This document shows positions 19,209-27,708 of a stretch of 64,000 bases of DNA, in pieces. Both the position numbers and the translations under genes were made by a program. Below the pieces are notes generated by a model. That model had not been told where the DNA came from, ran no database searches, and saw only the letters and a list, made by a program, of their open reading frames with translations. Each line of letters starts with the position of its first letter. Position 1 is the first letter of the stretch. Origin of the DNA: Hyunsoonleella aquatilis (GTDB taxonomy: Bacteria > Bacteroidota > Bacteroidia > Flavobacteriales > Flavobacteriaceae); contig NZ_JACNMF010000003.1 of the NCBI RefSeq assembly GCF_014270105.1, forward strand, positions 186,001 through 250,000. The letters are read 5' to 3'.

Positions 19209-22200
19209 ATGAAAAGAGGCATTTCAATTTTTCTGAGTTTAGCATTAGTGATAATCACTTTAAGTAGTTGTAAACCTTCATCGGTAAAACTTACTGATTT
19301 GCGTTGTGAGTATCGCACAGATCCATTAGGTATTGAAAATGCAAGTCCAAGATTAAGTTGGAAATTGGTGGATGAAACGGCAACTAGAGGACAAAAGCAG
19401 ACCGCTTATCAAATACTTGTGGCCAGTAATTTGGATAATCTAAACAATAACACCGGAGACCTCTGGGATTCTGGTAAAGTAAAATCTAATCAATCGGTAA
19501 ATAATACCTATCAAGGAGCACCTTTAGCCTCTGCAAAACAATATTACTGGAAAGTAAAAATTTGGGATAAAGGTGGTGCTGTTTCAAATTGGAGTGATCC
19601 TGCTTCATTTTCTATGGGCTTGTTAAACCAATCTGACTGGAAAGGCGATTGGATTATGAAACCAGACCAGAAAAAGACAGACCATAACTGGTACAGAAAG
19701 AATTTCGAATTAAAAGAAAATCCTTCCTCAGCATTTGTATTTGTAGGTTCTTTCGGTTATCACGAATTGTATGTAAATGGTGAAAAAATTACGGATAATG
19801 TGTTGAACCCTGTGTCTTCATACATGAAAAAACGGATTCCATATCTCACTTATGATGTATCGGATAAATTGAAAAAAGGCGATAACGTCATTGCGATATG
19901 GCATGCTGCAGGTTGGTCAAGATGGCGACGCATAAGGGAATACCGAAACATTCCTTTTGTGTTTAAAGCGCAGGCCGAAATTGTTGTTGGAGACGAGAAT
20001 ATCACTTTAAAAACGGATACCTCTTGGAAAACCAAAAAAAGCCATTCCGAATATTATGGAGACTGGGACATTCTACGATTTGGTGGCGAAACTATTGACG
20101 ATAGAAAAAGGGAGGACGATTGGAACACTGCCGAGTACGACGATACAGATTGGACAAATGCCACCGTTTACAATCATGAAGAATTAAACAAAAAAATACC
20201 CGAGGGCAATAATATAAGTTTTGCACTAAATAGCAATAAAGACAGGGAGGTGCGGGCATTATATGGGCCAATAACGGCCCAATTAAGTGCGCAAATGGTT
20301 GAACCCCAGGTTAAATTTGAAGAAATAAAACCTGTAGCTGTTAGAAATAACAAAGATGGCACCTATCGCATAGATATGGGGAGAAATTATACTGGATTTT
20401 TTGAGATAGATCTTAAAAACGGCGTTGAAGGCGATTCTGTTCTTTTTGAAATAAGCGACCAAAAAGAGGTGGTAATGAATTGGAATCAAAAGAGCAAATA
20501 CATTTTCGGGAAATCTGGAAAGGGTAAATTTACCAACCGTTTTAATGTTGCCGGTGGAAGGTATATAACCGTTTATGGTTTAAAAACTGAACTAAGGATT
20601 TACGATGCAAAAGGCTATGTAGTAACCAACAATAGAAAACAAATAAGCCAATTTGAATCTTCTGATATGTTACTTAATAGGATTTACAAAGTAAACCTCG
20701 ATACATACTTGGCCAATACCATGGATGGTATTTTGGTAGATTGCCCACACCGGGAAAGGCGTGGCTGGGGAGAAGTAACTGTTGCGGCAATGTACGGGGA
20801 TGCCCTGCCTAATTATGAAAGTGGCGCCTACATGGACCAATATTTACAATATACAAGGGATGCGCAATTTGAGGATGGAAAAATACGCGCGGTTATTAAT
20901 GAAGAAGACCGTCCGTTTTTAATGTGGAAGGCCAATAGCCCATTGACCGTATGGGAAACCTATAGAATGTTGGGCGATAAAAAAGTATTGGAGGATAATT
21001 ATGAGTCTATGACAAAATGGATGACATGGCTGTATAACAATTCTAATTACGAAACAGGAGGAGCACTAAAAGCGGGAGAGCAAGGGCAAAGACAATTTCC
21101 AGGTTTAGGCGATTGGTGTACACCACGAGGTAATTTTTGGACGAGCAGTAACTCGCCAGAAGCACTTCATTTTAACAATTGCTTATATGCCTTTATGTTA
21201 GAAAACGCGCAAAATATTGCCACAGTACTGGGCAAAACAGAAGATGCAAAACAATATGCACAGCGTTTAAAAGTACAACGCAAAGCAGCACACAAACTGT
21301 CCTATAATCCAGAAACAGGTACTTATGGTAATGGGCAACAGGTAGATCAAGCCTTTGCACTGTTAGCAGGTGTTACACCAGAATCTGAAAAGAAAAGAGT
21401 AGAAGCGAACTTAACAGATAACGTATTATATAAATTTCCATATTACGATACAGGAAGCTCTGGACAAGCACTGTACACCAGATATTTTACCGAATACGCG
21501 GAGCGTATGGATTTAATTCACGAATTACTAAAAGACAAACACCACCCAAGCTATGGTTACTTTTTAGAGCAAGGTAAAACGGTATGGCCAGAGCGCTGGT
21601 CAGCCATAGGGAATAGTCAAATACACACGTGTTACACGGGTATTGGGGGATATTTTATTAAAGGTTTTGGTGGCATTCGCCCTAATCCAGAACAATTGGG
21701 CATGCAACACATGGTTATTAAACCAACTCCAGTAAAAGATTTAGAGTATACCAATACATCTTACCAATCTATGTACGGTAATGTAGTTGTGAATTGGAAA
21801 AAAGAGGATGGCGGTGCGGTATTTCATTTAGAAATTCCTGTGAACACTACCGCAAAAGTATATTTACCTGCAAATAGTAAAGATGACATAAGCGAGGGAG
21901 GACAATTAGCTGAAGGTTCAGAGGGTATCAGGTACATAGGTAGCGAAAAAAGTGAAGCGGTAGGTAATAACATCATTTACAATGTTACGTCAGGAATGTA
22001 TGATTTTAAGGTAAGCGAACTTCCAAAAACACAAATACCGGACCCGATAAACACTTCTGAAAATCTAGCAACCATGGGCAGGATGAATGCTTCTTCCATG
22101 TTTATCGAAACAGAAAAACTTCCTGGTTTCGAAGCGTTTAAGGCAAATGATGAAAACGAAGAAACTAGATGGCTTGCCAATGGCACCAAAAATCAATATT

Positions 22201-22445
22201 TAGAAGTAGAATGGGTGAAACCCCAAACCTTTAGCAAAGTGGTTATTGATGAACAAGGACAGAATATTTCAAAATATACCATTGAATATTTTGAAAATGA
22301 TGAATGGGTTATTTTGGCCAATGGTACAAAACGTGGTGCTAACAAAGAACATTTTTTTGAGGCGGTAACTTCTAATAAGTGTAGGATATTCATTGAAGAA
22401 GCTGATGAAGCTCCATCGATTAAAGAAATTAAAATTTTTAAATAA
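19209..22445 (+). CDS. GH78 alpha-L-rhamnosidase lipoprotein, paralogue of the operon's first gene
   Basis: This 1078-residue lipoprotein (Cys21, TLSSC) is alignable over its full length with the product of 11010-14267. It has the same Fn3-like N-terminus, jelly roll, toroid with VDCPHRERRGWGE, the VWPERW base motif and a C-terminal F5_8-type module (about 955-1078). Both share the shortened RRGWGE motif, so they form one subgroup. The pair flanks the second GH78 and the GH59 gene, which suggests an old duplication inside the operon followed by divergence. Likely role: periplasmic removal of alpha-L-rhamnose with a slightly different linkage or sulfation preference from its paralogue (inference). 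Confidence 0.88.
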   Translation: MKRGISIFLSLALVIITLSSCKPSSVKLTDLRCEYRTDPLGIENASPRLSWKLVDETATRGQKQTAYQILVASNLDNLNNNTGDLWDSGKVKSNQSVNNTYQGAPLASAKQYYWKVKIWDKGGAVSNWSDPASFSMGLLNQSDWKGDWIMKPDQKKTDHNWYRKNFELKENPSSAFVFVGSFGYHELYVNGEKITDNVLNPVSSYMKKRIPYLTYDVSDKLKKGDNVIAIWHAAGWSRWRRIREYRNIPFVFKAQAEIVVGDENITLKTDTSWKTKKSHSEYYGDWDILRFGGETIDDRKREDDWNTAEYDDTDWTNATVYNHEELNKKIPEGNNISFALNSNKDREVRALYGPITAQLSAQMVEPQVKFEEIKPVAVRNNKDGTYRIDMGRNYTGFFEIDLKNGVEGDSVLFEISDQKEVVMNWNQKSKYIFGKSGKGKFTNRFNVAGGRYITVYGLKTELRIYDAKGYVVTNNRKQISQFESSDMLLNRIYKVNLDTYLANTMDGILVDCPHRERRGWGEVTVAAMYGDALPNYESGAYMDQYLQYTRDAQFEDGKIRAVINEEDRPFLMWKANSPLTVWETYRMLGDKKVLEDNYESMTKWMTWLYNNSNYETGGALKAGEQGQRQFPGLGDWCTPRGNFWTSSNSPEALHFNNCLYAFMLENAQNIATVLGKTEDAKQYAQRLKVQRKAAHKLSYNPETGTYGNGQQVDQAFALLAGVTPESEKKRVEANLTDNVLYKFPYYDTGSSGQALYTRYFTEYAERMDLIHELLKDKHHPSYGYFLEQGKTVWPERWSAIGNSQIHTCYTGIGGYFIKGFGGIRPNPEQLGMQHMVIKPTPVKDLEYTNTSYQSMYGNVVVNWKKEDGGAVFHLEIPVNTTAKVYLPANSKDDISEGGQLAEGSEGIRYIGSEKSEAVGNNIIYNVTSGMYDFKVSELPKTQIPDPINTSENLATMGRMNASSMFIETEKLPGFEAFKANDENEETRWLANGTKNQYLEVEWVKPQTFSKVVIDEQGQNISKYTIEYFENDEWVILANGTKRGANKEHFFEAVTSNKCRIFIEEADEAPSIKEIKIFK

Positions 22446-22455
22446 ATATTAGTAG

Positions 22456-23865
22456 ATGAAAGTAGGATTATTTGGTATCGGATTAGATACCTATTGGCCT
22501 CAGTTTGAAGGCCTGTTAGAACGATTAGAAGGCTATCAACAACAAATAGCGGATAAAATGGAAGGCTTTGGTGCCGAAGTAGTTAATGTAGGTTTGGTAG
22601 ACTCTCCAGAGGTAGCTAGGGAAAAGGCAAAAGTGTTAAAGACGGAAGACGTCAATGTGCTGTTTTTATATGTATCTACTTATGCACTGTCATCTACGGT
22701 CTTGCCGGTAGTTCAAAAACTCAAATGCCCAACCATTATCTTAAACATTCAGCCAGTTGCGGCGATAGATTATGAAAGTTTTAATAAACTCGGAGACCGG
22801 GGTACTATGACCGGTGAGTGGTTGGCCCATTGTCAAGCCTGTTCCGTACCGGAATTGGCTAATGTCTTTAACCGTTCGGGGATAGATTATGAATTTGTAA
22901 CCGGTTATTTAGACGAGCCAGCCGTTTGGGATGACATCCAAGATTGGATTGACGCGGCCAAAGTGGCTAAAATTATGAACAGTAATCGTTTAGGGGTTCT
23001 GGGGAATTACTATTGCGGTATGCTGGATGTATATGCCGATTTAACCAAGCAGTCGGCGGCTTTTGGTACACATATTGAAATTTTAGAAATGTGCGAGGTC
23101 AAAAAATATCGAGATGCTGTAACCGAGTCAGAGACGGAAGAAAAAATAGCTGAATTCCGAAGTACTTTCGAAGTTATTGATGCCTGTGGGCAATCTGAAC
23201 TAGTGCGTGCCGCAAAAACCTCCATAGCTCTAGATAAATTGGTTGAAAACCATAATCTGGGTTCCATGGCTTATTACTATGAAGGCGAAACGGCCAACGA
23301 ATACGAAAATATAGTTACTTCTGTCATCGCAGGTAACACGCTTCTAACAGGGAAAAATATCCCTGTGGCTGGTGAGTATGAAGTTAAAAACGCTCAAGCT
23401 ATGAAAATCATGGATGCCTTTGGCGTTGGTGGGTCGTTCTCAGAATTTTATGCAATGGATTTTAATGATGATATCGTGATGCTTGGACACGATGGTCCAG
23501 CACATTTTGCTATTGCCGAAGGAAAAGTACAGTTGGTCCCACTTCCGGTATATCATGGTAAACCAGGAAAAGGCTTGTCTATCCAAATGACGGTGCAACA
23601 TGGCCCAGTGACTTTATTGTCAGTTGTAGAAGGTAAAGACGATGTGTTTTTGTTAGTCGCAGAGGGTGAATCTGTAGAAGGTCCTGTATTGCATATTGGT
23701 AATACCAATAGCCGTTACCGTTTTTCTATTGGTGCCAGAGCTTTTATGAACGAATGGTCTAAACAAGGGCCATCACATCATTGTGCTATTGGCGTTGGGC
23801 ATATTGCCAATAAAATTGACAAATTAGGGAGTTTATTGAATTTAAGAGTGGTTAGGGTTTGTTAA
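22456..23865 (+). CDS. L-arabinose isomerase-like sugar isomerase (AraA/FucI superfamily)
   Basis: This 469-residue cytoplasmic protein has no signal peptide and the length and fold pattern of bacterial L-arabinose isomerase. The four metal ligands of AraA can be matched by eye: Glu307 (VAGEYE), Glu330 (GSFSEF), His345 (MLGHDG) and His441 or His442 (SHHCAIG). It should interconvert an aldose and a ketose with Mn2+. Its place as the last gene of a rhamnosidase operon, 10 bases after GH78, suggests the substrate is a PUL product: L-rhamnose, L-arabinose, L-fucose or a related sugar. Substrate cannot be read from sequence, so no symbol is given. It is followed by a probable terminator. Confidence 0.8.
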   Translation: MKVGLFGIGLDTYWPQFEGLLERLEGYQQQIADKMEGFGAEVVNVGLVDSPEVAREKAKVLKTEDVNVLFLYVSTYALSSTVLPVVQKLKCPTIILNIQPVAAIDYESFNKLGDRGTMTGEWLAHCQACSVPELANVFNRSGIDYEFVTGYLDEPAVWDDIQDWIDAAKVAKIMNSNRLGVLGNYYCGMLDVYADLTKQSAAFGTHIEILEMCEVKKYRDAVTESETEEKIAEFRSTFEVIDACGQSELVRAAKTSIALDKLVENHNLGSMAYYYEGETANEYENIVTSVIAGNTLLTGKNIPVAGEYEVKNAQAMKIMDAFGVGGSFSEFYAMDFNDDIVMLGHDGPAHFAIAEGKVQLVPLPVYHGKPGKGLSIQMTVQHGPVTLLSVVEGKDDVFLLVAEGESVEGPVLHIGNTNSRYRFSIGARAFMNEWSKQGPSHHCAIGVGHIANKIDKLGSLLNLRVVRVC

Positions 23866-23919
23866 TTTTAATTAAATCAACCATTTTGGCTAAGATGTCA
23901 GGTCGGTTATAAGTTTCGC

Positions 23920-23966
23920 AAAAGGACTTACTTTAGCTAAGTCATAATGATGCAATAAGTCTTTTT
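23920..23966 (+). terminator. Probable terminator ending the 11010-23865 operon
   Basis: AAAAGGACTTA at 23920-23930 can pair with TAAGTCTTTTT at 23956-23966 with one bulged G and a 25-base loop, and the second arm ends in a T run. The long loop lowers confidence. Confidence 0.5.
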
Positions 23967-24065
23967 GTTTAGGCTTGTAAAAGATGGGTGTCTAGCTGCA
24001 GTACAAGAAGGTATGACCTCTTGATTAAAAAACTGTTTATGTTTATGTATTCTAATTTTATTTTC

Positions 24066-24110
24066 CATGACATTACGGGATGATTAAAAAGCATATTAGA
24101 GTTAATTTTA
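24066..24110 (+). promoter_or_regulatory. Regulon promoter P4
   Basis: CATGAC at 24066 and CGGGAT at 24076 are 10 bp apart. TAATTTTA starts at 24103, 27 bp after the second box. The leader to the first ATG is long (92 bp from the -7 box start). It should drive the five-gene 24195-33821 operon. Confidence 0.62.
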
Positions 24111-24194
24111 ACAACTCCAATGAATCAAAAAGTAGTTTTACCCCAATGTTTTTTAATATCAACAAGACTTAAATTGAATATCAAATAGAATAAT

Positions 24195-25283
24195 ATGCGT
24201 TTACAGTTTTGTTTTCTGGTGGTTATGGCTTTTGGTTTTGATGCTCAACAATCACATGCCCAATCCAATCGTGATACCATTTACCCAATCTTTCAATTTC
24301 CACAACACAAAATGCCTCGAATAGATGGGGACTTTTCAGATTGGAATCTAGTTCCAGGGAATTTCGCCATAGGCTTAGACCAAATGAAAGAATCTATTAA
24401 TGGTATAGGTTTTAATCTAGATGCTACCGATTTGGATATCTCGGTTAAAGTAGGTTGGGTAAAAGACCTGAATCGATTGTACTTTTTTTTAGAGGTTTTT
24501 GATGATTTCTGGGAATTTGAACGACTCGATATTAAGCAAGACATTTTTGAATTGGTTATAGATGCAGATGTTTCCGGAGGTAATTTTATAAAAAAGTGGA
24601 ACGCAAATAAAAAAAGGATACCTATTGAAGAATTGCACTTTAGAGGGCATGGGGCACATGCGCAAAACTACCACATTTTTATACCTGCAGTGAATAAAGA
24701 CTGGGCTATGATTTGGGGAAATACCCCTTGGATTAAAGACTTTCCGTATGCCAATGCATCTTATAAACATGATTTAAAACAAGGTGAACCTGGTACACTT
24801 AAAATGGAATTTTGGATAACACCATTTGATTATGCCGCTGTTGAGGGTATTAATAGTTCTGCAGTTTCAACCTTGAAAGAGAATGAAATTATTGCTATGT
24901 CTTGGAGCGTTCTCGACTATGATGACGATAACAAGGAAAGAAAGGATTTTATAAACCTAGCACATAATATTAAAATGATTCATGATGGCGATTTTATGAA
25001 TCATTTCAGGTTAATGCCTTTATCAAAGGCGTTAAAACCAGAAATACAAGCAAATTGGTCTTTTGTTGAGGTTGATAGAGATAGGCGTGTTTTTGCTTTT
25101 AAAGATGAATCTGTGGGTGATATTGAAAAGTGGACTTGGGATTTTGGGGATGGAACAACCTCTAATGGACAAAACCCTGTACATCAATACAGTACTTCGG
25201 GGCACTGGACGGTTGTACTCACGGTTGAAAATAAAGACGGTAAGTCCATACGCTCTAAAGTCTGGGACGTGGTTACGAAATAG
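24195..25283 (+). CDS. Secreted CBM9-like (DOMON-type) sugar-binding protein with C-terminal PKD domain
   Basis: This 362-residue protein has a signal peptide (about 1-23). A CBM9-like beta-sandwich (about 35-270) begins with PRIDGDFSDW, a typical opening of this family, and includes YFFLEVFDD. The C-terminal PKD domain (about 280-362) has the WTWDFGDGTTSNGQNP signature. No catalytic residues and no T9SS tail are seen. It most likely binds the glycan or its oligosaccharides in the periplasm or at the cell surface. It is first gene of the operon under P4, 37 bases before a GH78 gene. Its exact ligand is unknown. Confidence 0.7.
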   Translation: MRLQFCFLVVMAFGFDAQQSHAQSNRDTIYPIFQFPQHKMPRIDGDFSDWNLVPGNFAIGLDQMKESINGIGFNLDATDLDISVKVGWVKDLNRLYFFLEVFDDFWEFERLDIKQDIFELVIDADVSGGNFIKKWNANKKRIPIEELHFRGHGAHAQNYHIFIPAVNKDWAMIWGNTPWIKDFPYANASYKHDLKQGEPGTLKMEFWITPFDYAAVEGINSSAVSTLKENEIIAMSWSVLDYDDDNKERKDFINLAHNIKMIHDGDFMNHFRLMPLSKALKPEIQANWSFVEVDRDRRVFAFKDESVGDIEKWTWDFGDGTTSNGQNPVHQYSTSGHWTVVLTVENKDGKSIRSKVWDVVTK

Positions 25284-25320
25284 GTTGAATTAGTACCATA
25301 ATCAAGAATATAAAACAAGA

Positions 25321-27693
25321 ATGAGAATAAAATTTAAATACCACAAAGTTATATTTCTATTATTAATGGCTATTGTGTCTTCAGCTTCGGTGTTTGCTAG
25401 TAAGCCTAATTGGCAAGATGCAAAATGGATATGGCAAGAAAAAGACGGACCAGCAAATACTTGGGTGGCGTTTCGAAAATCATTCAATCTTAACGAAATA
25501 CCAGAGCAAGCTTTCGCAAATATTGCTGTAGATACCAAATATTGGCTCTGGGTTAATGGTAAAATGGTTTTGTTTGAAGGTGGTTTGGCAAGAGGAGCTG
25601 CACCAAACACAAACTATTACGATGAAGTTAATTTAAAGTCGTATTTAAAAGAAGGAAAAAATACCATTGCTATTTTGGTTTGGTATTGGGGTAGAACCCG
25701 AAAAGTGCATGATGACAGTGGTAAAGGAGGGCTTTTATTTCATGCTAATCTAGGAAAACAACGACTCGTTTCTAATGCAGATTGGAAAATGAAAGTTCAT
25801 CAAGCTTACGACTCAAAAAGCGGTGGTGGTGGAGGTAGTGCCAATCGAGTCAATGCTTACAATGTAAAATTTGACGCCCAAAAAAGTTTAGGTGATTGGT
25901 CAGATAATGCTTGGTACACTAGTAATTACGATGATAAAAATTGGTACAAACCAATTGTAAAAGGTAATGCCAATGGTAAACCTTGGGGAGCTTTAGTAAA
26001 AAGAGCAATTCCTCAATGGAATGATAGAGGTTTGGTAAACTATACATCTCTTACACTAGAATCTAATAAGGAGAAGATTAATCTACCATTTACCAATACA
26101 ACAGATTCTTCACTTGTAATTCGTGCTAAATTACCTTTCAACCAGCAAATAACGCCATATTTAAAAGTAAATAGTAAGGCAGGAAAAACCATTGTAGCAG
26201 ACATGGATAATCCATTTAATATGCTAAAGGGTACTTACATAACAAAAGATGGTGTACAGGAATTTGAAAGTTATTCTTGGATTAATGGTCATTTTGTAGA
26301 CTACACAATTCCTGCAGGAGTAGAAGTGTTAGAACTAAAATACAGATGGACAGGTGTTGGTGAAATGACTGGAACATTTGAAACTAGTGATCCTTATTTT
26401 ACACGCTTATGGTGGATGGCTCGAAATACGTTATATGTCTGTGCTAGAAATAATTATATGGACTGTCCAGATAGAGAACGTGGTTTATGGATTGGTGATG
26501 TTGCAGACCAAACAGGGGCTGTTTTTTATACATTGGATGAACCAGGGCGTTTATTATTGAAAAAAGGAATTGATAATACCATTGCTTACAGGGCAGGAGA
26601 TACAATTCAAGGGTTAGCACCTGGTTTTGGTGCGTATCGTGGAAAAAGTAGTGAACTAACAGGGCAAAGTTTACAATACATAGATCAAGGTATTTGGCAA
26701 TACTATTACAACACAGGAGATAAAGCCACGCTTGAAAATGCATATCCAGCCGTTTTCAATTATTTAAAGTTGTGGGATATGCAAGAAAATGGTTTGCCAA
26801 AGCATAGAAAAGGGTATGCAAACTGGGTAGATTGGGGGATAGATACAGATCCTGTAGCAACAAATGTGGTGTTGTATTTTATGGCGTTACAATCCGCTAA
26901 AAAAGTGGCAGTAGCATTAGGAAAAACGAAAGATATTACTTGGTATGATGCACGTATTACAAGTATCAAAGCTAATTTTGAAAAAGAATATTGGCAAGGG
27001 AATCGTTATGGGTCTAAAAATAAAGTTATAGAAGAACGCGTAAGTGCCTTAGCTATTATTAGTGGATTAGCTAAAAAAGAACACTATACTATTTTAGTAG
27101 ATAGCGTTTTAGTTCCTGTAAAAAAGTCAAGTCCACACATGGAATGGATAGCTGAAGAAGCGATTATGATTACAGGGCAATACGATAAAGGATTACAGCG
27201 TATGAAAGACCGTTATCAAGAGCAAGTAAATAAGGAGTGGCTAAGTACTTTGTATGAAAAGTTTTTACCAAAATTACGAGGTACCTACAACCATGCTTGG
27301 AATGCGCCAAACTATGTCCTTTCAAGATACATTGCAGGTATAAAAGCAACAGATGTGGCTTGGGCTACTTATGAAGTAAAACCAAATTTAGCACATATGA
27401 CTTCTGTAAAACAGATTGTACCTTCTGTAAAAGGAGGCATTACTGTAGAAGTTGATAAAACAGAAAACAACTACAAATTAAATTTAATCTCTCCAGAAAA
27501 AACCACAGCTACTGTTTATATTCCTAAAGAGGGGAAAGAAATAGTAAAGATTTTAGTAAATGGTAAAAATGTTTGGAGAAAAAATAAGTTAAAAAAACAA
27601 TTAGAAGGATTTGATTTTAAGAGTGAAAATGATGAGTTTTTAGTTTTTCAGATTAAACCAGGTACATGGCAGTTAACTGCTTCTTATCAATAA
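25321..27693 (+). CDS. GH78-type alpha-L-rhamnosidase (divergent)
   Basis: This 790-residue secreted protein has a signal peptide (about 1-27). N-terminal beta domains (about 30-345) start with AKWIWQ and contain WLWVNGK. The toroid domain (about 350-690) has the acid motif D381-CPDRE-RGLWIGD393, in which the usual His of CPHRE is Asp. A C-terminal beta domain follows. It has no Fn3-like or discoidin module and is the shortest GH78 in the window. Expected activity is exo-alpha-L-rhamnosidase. The gene sits between the CBM9/PKD protein and a GH106 rhamnosidase (15 bases), so two rhamnosidase folds are co-expressed. Confidence 0.8.
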   Translation: MRIKFKYHKVIFLLLMAIVSSASVFASKPNWQDAKWIWQEKDGPANTWVAFRKSFNLNEIPEQAFANIAVDTKYWLWVNGKMVLFEGGLARGAAPNTNYYDEVNLKSYLKEGKNTIAILVWYWGRTRKVHDDSGKGGLLFHANLGKQRLVSNADWKMKVHQAYDSKSGGGGGSANRVNAYNVKFDAQKSLGDWSDNAWYTSNYDDKNWYKPIVKGNANGKPWGALVKRAIPQWNDRGLVNYTSLTLESNKEKINLPFTNTTDSSLVIRAKLPFNQQITPYLKVNSKAGKTIVADMDNPFNMLKGTYITKDGVQEFESYSWINGHFVDYTIPAGVEVLELKYRWTGVGEMTGTFETSDPYFTRLWWMARNTLYVCARNNYMDCPDRERGLWIGDVADQTGAVFYTLDEPGRLLLKKGIDNTIAYRAGDTIQGLAPGFGAYRGKSSELTGQSLQYIDQGIWQYYYNTGDKATLENAYPAVFNYLKLWDMQENGLPKHRKGYANWVDWGIDTDPVATNVVLYFMALQSAKKVAVALGKTKDITWYDARITSIKANFEKEYWQGNRYGSKNKVIEERVSALAIISGLAKKEHYTILVDSVLVPVKKSSPHMEWIAEEAIMITGQYDKGLQRMKDRYQEQVNKEWLSTLYEKFLPKLRGTYNHAWNAPNYVLSRYIAGIKATDVAWATYEVKPNLAHMTSVKQIVPSVKGGITVEVDKTENNYKLNLISPEKTTATVYIPKEGKEIVKILVNGKNVWRKNKLKKQLEGFDFKSENDEFLVFQIKPGTWQLTASYQ

Positions 27694-27708
27694 TTTAATA
27701 ACATAATT

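Larger units (their letters stand above)
23866..24194 (+). other. 329-bp intergenic region between two PUL operons
   Basis: It holds a probable terminator (23920-23966) and promoter P4 (24066-24110). On the minus strand, 23890-23991 is open for 33 codons and reads as a compositionally protein-like peptide containing DLLHHYDLAKVSPF, with an upstream stop. It may be a decayed coding remnant, but no family is recognised. Confidence 0.5.
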
